Below are positions 57,796 to 64,000 of a DNA stretch of 64,000 nucleotides, piece by piece (position 1 is the first letter of the stretch; every line of letters starts with the position of its first letter). This DNA is from Triticum aestivum. Taxonomy: Eukaryota > Streptophyta > Magnoliopsida > Poales > Poaceae. Location: positions 140,218,979-140,282,978 of the forward strand of contig NC_057809.1 of the NCBI RefSeq assembly GCF_018294505.1, written 5' to 3'. A program made the translations under genes and the position numbers. Under the pieces are notes generated by a model. It worked only from the letters and a program-made list of their open reading frames with translations. It had not been told where the DNA came from and ran no database searches.

Positions 57796-60700
57796 CGACT
57801 GCCTGTAGGAATCCCCCTTCCACGCTCCTTGGACGAAGTCGAGTCTAGTCATTGAAAAACTTTTACTAACATGGCTGTGTGGCTTACGGGCCCACGTCGC
57901 CATTGGGTGGTATTAGGATCTTTTACTCCTTGTCTATACTCTGGGACTCTGATCTCTCTTCTATTCGGGCTAAATGAATTTTTCTAAATCTAACATTAGG
58001 ATCTTGTTGTCACTTTCACCCGGAGAGCCCCTTATTATTGATGATCGTCTCCTGCACGTGAAGACCCTGAAGATACTCTCCGCTGTTAACCCGAGAACTT
58101 GTGTTCATCGCGTTTGCAATTCCCCTTCCACTGTCAACCCTTATGGATAACTACTTGCAGTTGTTATTCTTACATTCATCCCCAGTTGGTCTTGTTATTA
58201 CAAGATACCCCGAAATACTCGTCGTTGTTTCGATAATCCTTTAAGCTTACTGCCTTGCTATTCTTTGTCACTGAATACCCCTATGGATAATTCTCGCACT
58301 TATCGAGTATCTGCTCATCCCCCAGTTGTTCATGTCTTTCACAATGGTCTTCGAAATACTATTCGATCCTCCAAAAATCCTTAGTAGCTTATTGCTCTGC
58401 AATACTTGTCTGCTTGCATTATGGATGCTTTCCATATGTCTGGCAATATTCGTCAGTATCCTTAGACATCGTCATTTTATTCCTATTGATTCAACATGAG
58501 TGCGAATGCACGCAATCATCAGTTGATCCTTTCAAATTATCTTTCTGGCTCAGACATCATTTTTGAACATGAGCTTGTTCTCAACCAATCTGTTTTCCGT
58601 CAATTGTACCCTTAGGTCTATTGAACTTATCCAGCCTTGATCAGAGCGTCTGCTTCTAATCCTTCTATTTGGAAATCATAATTCCTTTGATATCTAAGCA
58701 TCGAATCTTCAGGTGTTCTATAATCTGATGCCCTTGCATCCTTTCTTCAACTGATTGTGTGCCGATGCTCAAATCAGCTCCGCTATGGACCGTCAGATCC
58801 TTTATTGGATTATTATTCGACAATGTCCTCCTTATTCAATAACCTCATGAGCCTTTCCTCTGATACATAATGCTTTTGGTAAATTGTATCCTTTGTTTTC
58901 TCAACCATGCTTTGTTTTCGAGCTGGTGGTATTTACGATTGAAGCTTGTGGTATATGTTTCCACGATACCCTGACGGGTTGAACCTATGCCTTTCTTAAT
59001 CTGTGTGAACCCGAAAGTTTTCACGGGTCATACTCCTCTGGTAATTCACCAGGTAGGTTTTGACACTGAAATCATTTTTATCTAGAGCAGTGAATGAAAG
59101 GTTATGCATTGAATAAGTGGGAGTCGACCTTGAACTTTGTGTTCATGCCCATGGACACGATGTAGATCTTATCATTAAAGCTTCTCTTAAATTATTTTTT
59201 CCCTTGGTATAAGTTCTTATATCTGGGATCCGGCCTTTTGCAATCGTGGTTTCGACCATATGTTCTTCTTTGACGCCATTTCACGGGCAAGTTTAAGCAC
59301 TTGTCTTCTGTGGATCAATACACCAGTCCAACCTTTACTTTGATCTTCCGTCGAGTATTACACCATGGTACCTCGATAATATCAAGTACTACATAACCTC
59401 TTATGAGTTCCTCATCAAGTACTACATTCTCACTGATTACAATTTTTCACGGGCTCTGAGTTATTAAACACTCAAAAACCGATAACTGAACCGAGTCCAC
59501 ACTACGGTTCAACAACTATTATAAATCTTCTTTTCTTACGAGTTTGTACCCGATCACATCCTTCCTACACTATTTGGCTATATCATTACTGTGATGATTT
59601 TAACTGTGCTACCTGGTCCTTATTCCCGGAGCACAATTTTCGACGATGAGCTAAGCTTACGTCGATCTTCCTCATCATACCACTTTGCCTTAAACAACGA
59701 GCTTGGTTTTGAGTTTGTGTCATACCCTTGGGTTCAATAACCTTTTGCTTCATCATTCCTGTGGCTTGATGTCATCGCCGACCGATTACATCTTCATGAA
59801 ATCTCTCAACAATTGTGTCATGATCATCATCGGCATTCTGAGCTCTTCCAGGATGTCAATTGAGTTCATTATGAGAAATACCATCCTTGCCCTCGATGAT
59901 CTGTGTTATCATCGACCACTTTATTGACTTCCCTCCAACACAAACTTATTCGTGTTTTGTGTTATACTTTGAGATCCTTGCTATCTAGCAATTATTCTTC
60001 TTTACCTTGTAGTATTACTATCTTATATGTCAAGAAGGTCGTGAGAATTGATCCACCTCTTTAGAATTATTGGTATAGTGATACTTCTCGCCATCACCAT
60101 TCTTCTTGGTTCCCGTGTTGATTCTAGCCGGGATACCAACAGATGAATGGTGCTGCTTGGATTCTGCACTTCTAGCAACCATATTGCTTTGAAGTTAATG
60201 GTCGACATTTCATTCTTAGAACATTGGTTATAGAATCACCATTCTTACATCGGTCATGCTACCTAGGCCCATATTTCGGGTGCACCTTTCAACCAATGTT
60301 TAATTGGGTATGTTTTCCTCGAGCATAGCTCATTATATCATTTGATCTGACAAATGTTATCTCCCTGTTCACATAATTGTGGAAATCCATCTTTTGGAAA
60401 TCTCGATGAATTGTCGCTAAATTCATCAGCTACCTCCTCACCCTCTCCTTGTTTTAATGATGAACCCTTGTTTTGGAACTCGCTTCCATAGTTCGTTTTC
60501 CCGAGAATCTTACAATGTCATCTCGTCAAATTGTGTCGCACCTTTTCTTCTCAGGCATCCTAAGTCTGAGGTACCGTGACACCAATCAGATCTGAATCTC
60601 GGTCAAATATGATGGTTAGAACATTTTTCCGAGAGTCATAACATTGGTCCTTACATGGCCCGGTAAGGTGATGTCATCCTAGTACACTTGGCCGGAGGAC

Positions 60701-61911
60701 CTATTGTTATAGTTTCCATTTTAGCAAGGTTAACCATTCTTCCATGAGGAAATTGTAAGACTTATTCTATAAGTTGTTCCTGATGAATCCTTTGTATATC
60801 CAAGTCCAACCTTTGCTTGAAGACCATGTCAACGATATCTCGAAGCATGCCTGCGGTACTCCGATTTTTTTTAACAAGAACATTTGAAGCCCAATGCTAA
60901 ATGATTCTTGCTCAATTATCCAAACACCGTTGTATGGGTAATGTCATGAAATTTCTCTCCCCTACCTAAAGAGTTTTCTACCTTATATCCTGTCATGGAT
61001 ATCATGCTTTGCTTGTCCTTGGAAAGGATATACCCTTGAATATGTGTTTAAACACATTTTCCTTTCCATTGTTTTGTTTAACCTTCTTGAGGTTTATATG
61101 ATCTAAGAAGTAATAAGTCACTGCTTTTGTAAGCACCTTGGTGTACAACTATGTCAGCAAGACCCTGTTACTATTGTTGATGACATTTCGGTTGCCACCG
61201 ATGGACGAGAACTTTGCCTATAGGTCCGCCTCGTTCAACGAGCAGGAAAATGGTTCTATTCGTCCCTCGCCCTTGGTACCAATGTTGTTGCCAACATAAC
61301 TGGCAGACTACCCTCTGACATGCCTTGCTATCGTGACCGTGCAAGATGTCAGCCCCCTTTCTACTTTTAACCCACATGGTGGGCCCATAACCCACAGTTT
61401 CACAGGATCGAAACCTAACTCTCCTGTACACCCCTTGTTCGCAAGGTTGTGCCTCGTGCGTGGCCTCGTATATAATTCACGGACCACCTTCCTAGTGCTC
61501 TATTCTGGTATCAGACGCAATACTTACTCTTGCTACTCTGAACCCCTTTCTCACTCTGGTTCAGACTTTGAGCAACTATCTATCCGCTTGGAACCTCTTA
61601 TTGTACCTTCGTACCTTACTCTCGATGTATTTCATATGTTCAACTCGAGAGATAATCTTATACTCATTCATGGGTTAACCCCAGATTGTTTCCCTCAAAG
61701 GCATTCTGTCGTAGCTGAGCTGCCCCTTATCCTTTCGTAAGTACGATGGAGTTCCCGAAGAAATGATGACAAGTTTATCATGATGCATTGGAATAAAGAA
61801 TTGAAGACATCAACGAAAGGGATTAACTTCTTCAAGAAGATCCGTTGGAATATCGTAACCGGAACTTTCCCCCTTACTCCCCTCTTAAATCTCGGGACAA
61901 GATTTCCTGTA
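57796..61911 (+). other. Internal non-coding domain of element C
   Basis: I read this in all frames and found no gag, protease, RT or integrase motif. The longest open frame is about 135 codons (61333-61740), Cys/Ser-rich and unlike known proteins. Composition is T/C-rich on the + strand. An element of this kind must borrow enzymes from an autonomous partner. Confidence 0.75.
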
Positions 61912-61923
61912 GTGGAGGAGAAT
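61912..61923 (+). other. Polypurine tract of element C
   Basis: GTGGAGGAGAAT directly precedes the 3' LTR, after TCTCGGGACAAGATTTCCT, a context common before gypsy 3' LTRs. Confidence 0.75.
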
Positions 61924-64000
61924 TGTGACGCCCGGATAATTAAGCTACAGTAATTCCCTGCTAATGATGCCACGTCACCACGGTTACTATTGTCGATCTC
62001 GCGATGGTTCGAAACCGATTCAAATTCAAATTCAAAATCAAGCAAACAATAAAACTTTTCAAATATTAAAACTAAAATGTTCGGGTTGTGCCAAATAATG
62101 CGTAGGTAATTATGGTGAAGAAACCACACTTCTGTAAATTATTCAAATGCACTAAAATAAATAAAACAGCAGCTAAACCTATTATAAATGCCCTTTTGAA
62201 ATTTATAAAAATACGAACTAAATATTTTAAAAATACCAAAATATATTATGGAAGTGGGCTAATTTACAACCTCCATTTAGGTACTGGTCTTATTATTTTA
62301 CAAAACTAAAAACTATTAAAAACTATAATAGAAAACAGAAAAGTAAAATAAAATAAAAATAGAACAGAATATACAAACAAAAGAAGGACCCCCCCCACTA
62401 GGCCTCGGCCCAGTTGGCCATCGGGCCAACCAGGCCGCCCCACCGCGCCTATAACCTCCCCCACTACCAGAAACCCTAATCCCCTCCCCCACGATCCCCT
62501 TCCCCCGATCCCCCCCTCTCCGCTCGTTCTGGATCGGGGCACGAACCCGCCTCCACTGACCGCGCCGCTCCGCGCTCAGACGTCGGCGCCCACTTCGGCG
62601 CCGCCCCTCACCGAACGCCTCGCCCTCCTACCCGGAGCCCCCCTCACCGCGACACCCTTCCCCGCCTCTGCACCGACCCCCCTAAACGCCGCCAGCGTCG
62701 TGCCGTCGCCGCCGTCCTCCTCCCCATGGGTCGCCCCTGAGCCCACTGCCATGTCCCTCCCTCTCTCCTGTGAGCACCGCACCTACCTCCCTCTTCCTCC
62801 CTTCCTCCTCTGTGCGCACACGCCGCCGTCATCGCGTGCCCCGGCACCCCTGGCCGTCGCCCCGTACGCGCGTCGACCGCGCTCACCGCGCCCTGCCTCA
62901 CGCATAGGCTGCCTCTGGCCGTGCCACGGACGCGCCTCACGCACGCCAGTGCGCGTGCCCGTCCGTCCCGCTGCTCCCCGTGCGACCCACGGCTGCCCGC
63001 GCCCGTCGCGCCTGCTCCCCCCTGCGTGCTGCACGCTACCGCTACCGCCTCTGGCCACCCTGCTGGCTGCGGGCGCCCCGCCGCCCGCGTGCCCAGCTCA
63101 CCTTGCCGGCACGCGCACTCCGCCGCTCGCCCCGGCCTCCTGCTCCTGCCACCCAGCTGATGCCCCGCCTGCCGCCGCCCCCTAGCGCCCGCACGCCGTC
63201 GCCCTACGCCCGCCTTCGCCTGCTACGACCGGCCGGCGAGCCTCGCTGAGGCCACGGCCTCGCCCCTCCGCGCCGGGCTTCGGCCCCGACGGGCGCCCAC
63301 GCTCGCCCGCGCCCGCTAACCAGCGCGCCCGTCGCCCAGACCCGATAGGCCCCCAGGGCCAATGACAAGTGGGGCCCCGCCCTGGCATGTTTAAAAAAAG
63401 ATAATTGAAAATAAAATAAATCACATTTAAAATAATAATAATTAATAATTAATAAATTAACTTAATTAAGCTTAATTAATTAACCTAATCACTTAATTCA
63501 ATTAACTAATCCTGTTTAGTTAACCTAATTCAATGACAACCGGGACCCACCTGTCAGTTTGACCAGTCAATGCCCCCGTTGACTGCTGACATCATGCTGA
63601 CGTCAGCATGCATTGTTCTAGATAATGTTCAATTAAAATAGTTAAATAAATGCTAAAAATGTTTTAAATCTTTTAAAATCAATATAAAATAAACCGTAGC
63701 TCGGATGAAAACACTTTGTACATGAAAGTTACTCAGAACGACGAGACGAATCTGGATACGCAGCCCGTTCGTCCGCCACGCATCCCTAGCATAGCAAACA
63801 CGTAACTTTCCCCCTCCAATTAATTTGTCTAAAAACGCGAAACGCCGGGGATCTTTCCCCGGATGTTTCCCCCCTTCACTGGTACCACCTCATACCGCGT
63901 TAGGGCACCCCTAGCACGCTACTGGTCATGTCATGCATCACTATGCATCTATTTGCTTAATATTTATTGTTTCATCCCCCTCTTCTCTCGCTAGACACCG
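61924..64000 (+). repeat. 3' LTR of element C, first 2077 bp (cut by window end)
   Basis: It begins TGTGACGCCCGGATAATTAAG and parallels 54010-56076 throughout. Small indels and substitutions are visible. One is an extra AGGCCCCCAGGGCCAATG-type segment near 63350. The rest of the LTR and the target duplication lie to the right of the window. Confidence 0.92.

Larger units (their letters stand above)
54010..64000 (+). mobile_element. Large non-coding LTR retrotransposon (LARD-like, element C), right end outside the window
   Basis: Two long direct repeats start at 54010 and 61924. The first ends at 57780 with GGGGGCGTCACA, the inverted match of the start TGTGACGCCC, giving a 3771-bp LTR. A perfect tRNA-iMet-type primer site follows, then 4.14 kb of internal DNA without gag-pol, a purine tract and the 3' LTR. 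The first base of the 5' LTR is C instead of T. The candidate target copy is TCTAT (54005-54009); its partner is beyond the window. Large LTRs with a non-coding core match the LARD class (for example Sukkula in barley). Confidence 0.88.

Noticed and set aside
57796..61911. A decayed gag-pol in the core of element C.
   Set aside because: I read all six frames for RT, integrase, protease and zinc-knuckle motifs and saw none. A profile search could still overturn this.

Overview
The window reads as nuclear DNA of a grass of the wheat/barley tribe (Triticeae). The signs are a many-exon plant gene with GT-AG introns, Stowaway miniature transposons with CTCCCTCC ends inside its introns, and about 50 kb of nested LTR retrotransposons. 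Several of these match, from memory, very common Triticeae families (Angela/WIS/BARE copia LTRs, Athila-type and Tat-type gypsy elements, a CACTA end). No database was consulted, so family names are recollections and the structural calls rest on the sequence itself.

Region 1 (1-12.5 kb) holds the only convincing host gene: a plasma-membrane-type, calmodulin-regulated Ca2+-ATPase (ACA8/ACA10 group) on the + strand. I could place 33 consecutive exons (641-11957). Their lengths sum to 3090 nt, they are open and phase-consistent, and they give 1029 residues ending in a natural stop. Only the first coding exon lies left of the window. Introns carry two tandem duplications, two complete Stowaway MITEs and a MITE remnant.

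Region 2 (12.7-42.6 kb) is one decayed LINE-type retroelement cut into three visible pieces (12692-13409, 16831-18352, 41332-42557) by later insertions. The first gap holds a copia-like solo LTR that contains a gypsy-like solo LTR. The second holds a 23-kb compound: an Angela-like copia element (18353-41326, TSD TTGAT) whose 5' LTR was hit by a 13.1-kb Tat-type gypsy element (21129-34276, TSD CTTCC) and by a ~1.2-kb unclassified insertion with an 81-bp higher-order minisatellite and a tRNA-like relic. The Tat element carries, antisense to gag-pol, a separate intron-containing gene: TATA box, leader intron, about 918 codons over six coding exons, a Transposase_28-like domain, and two in-frame stops in this copy.

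Region 3 (42.6-54.0 kb) is a patchwork on the minus strand: the 3' part of an Athila-like gypsy element (with an Angela-type solo LTR, TSD CATGA, in its LTR), joined abruptly inside pol to the 3' part of a CACTA DNA transposon, then the 5' leader, tRNA-Asp-type primer site and truncated 5' LTR of a second gypsy element.

Region 4 (54.0-64.0 kb) is a large non-coding LTR element (LARD-like): a 3.77-kb LTR, a primer site matching initiator tRNA-Met, 4.1 kb of internal DNA without a credible ORF, a purine tract, and the first 2.08 kb of the 3' LTR, cut by the window end.

The genes do not form a pathway: one housekeeping-type membrane pump sits beside layered mobile DNA. The best candidate for something unusual is the spliced antisense gene in the Tat element; next are the LARD-like element and the minisatellite/tRNA-like insertion. 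I found no clear evidence of a wholly new system.
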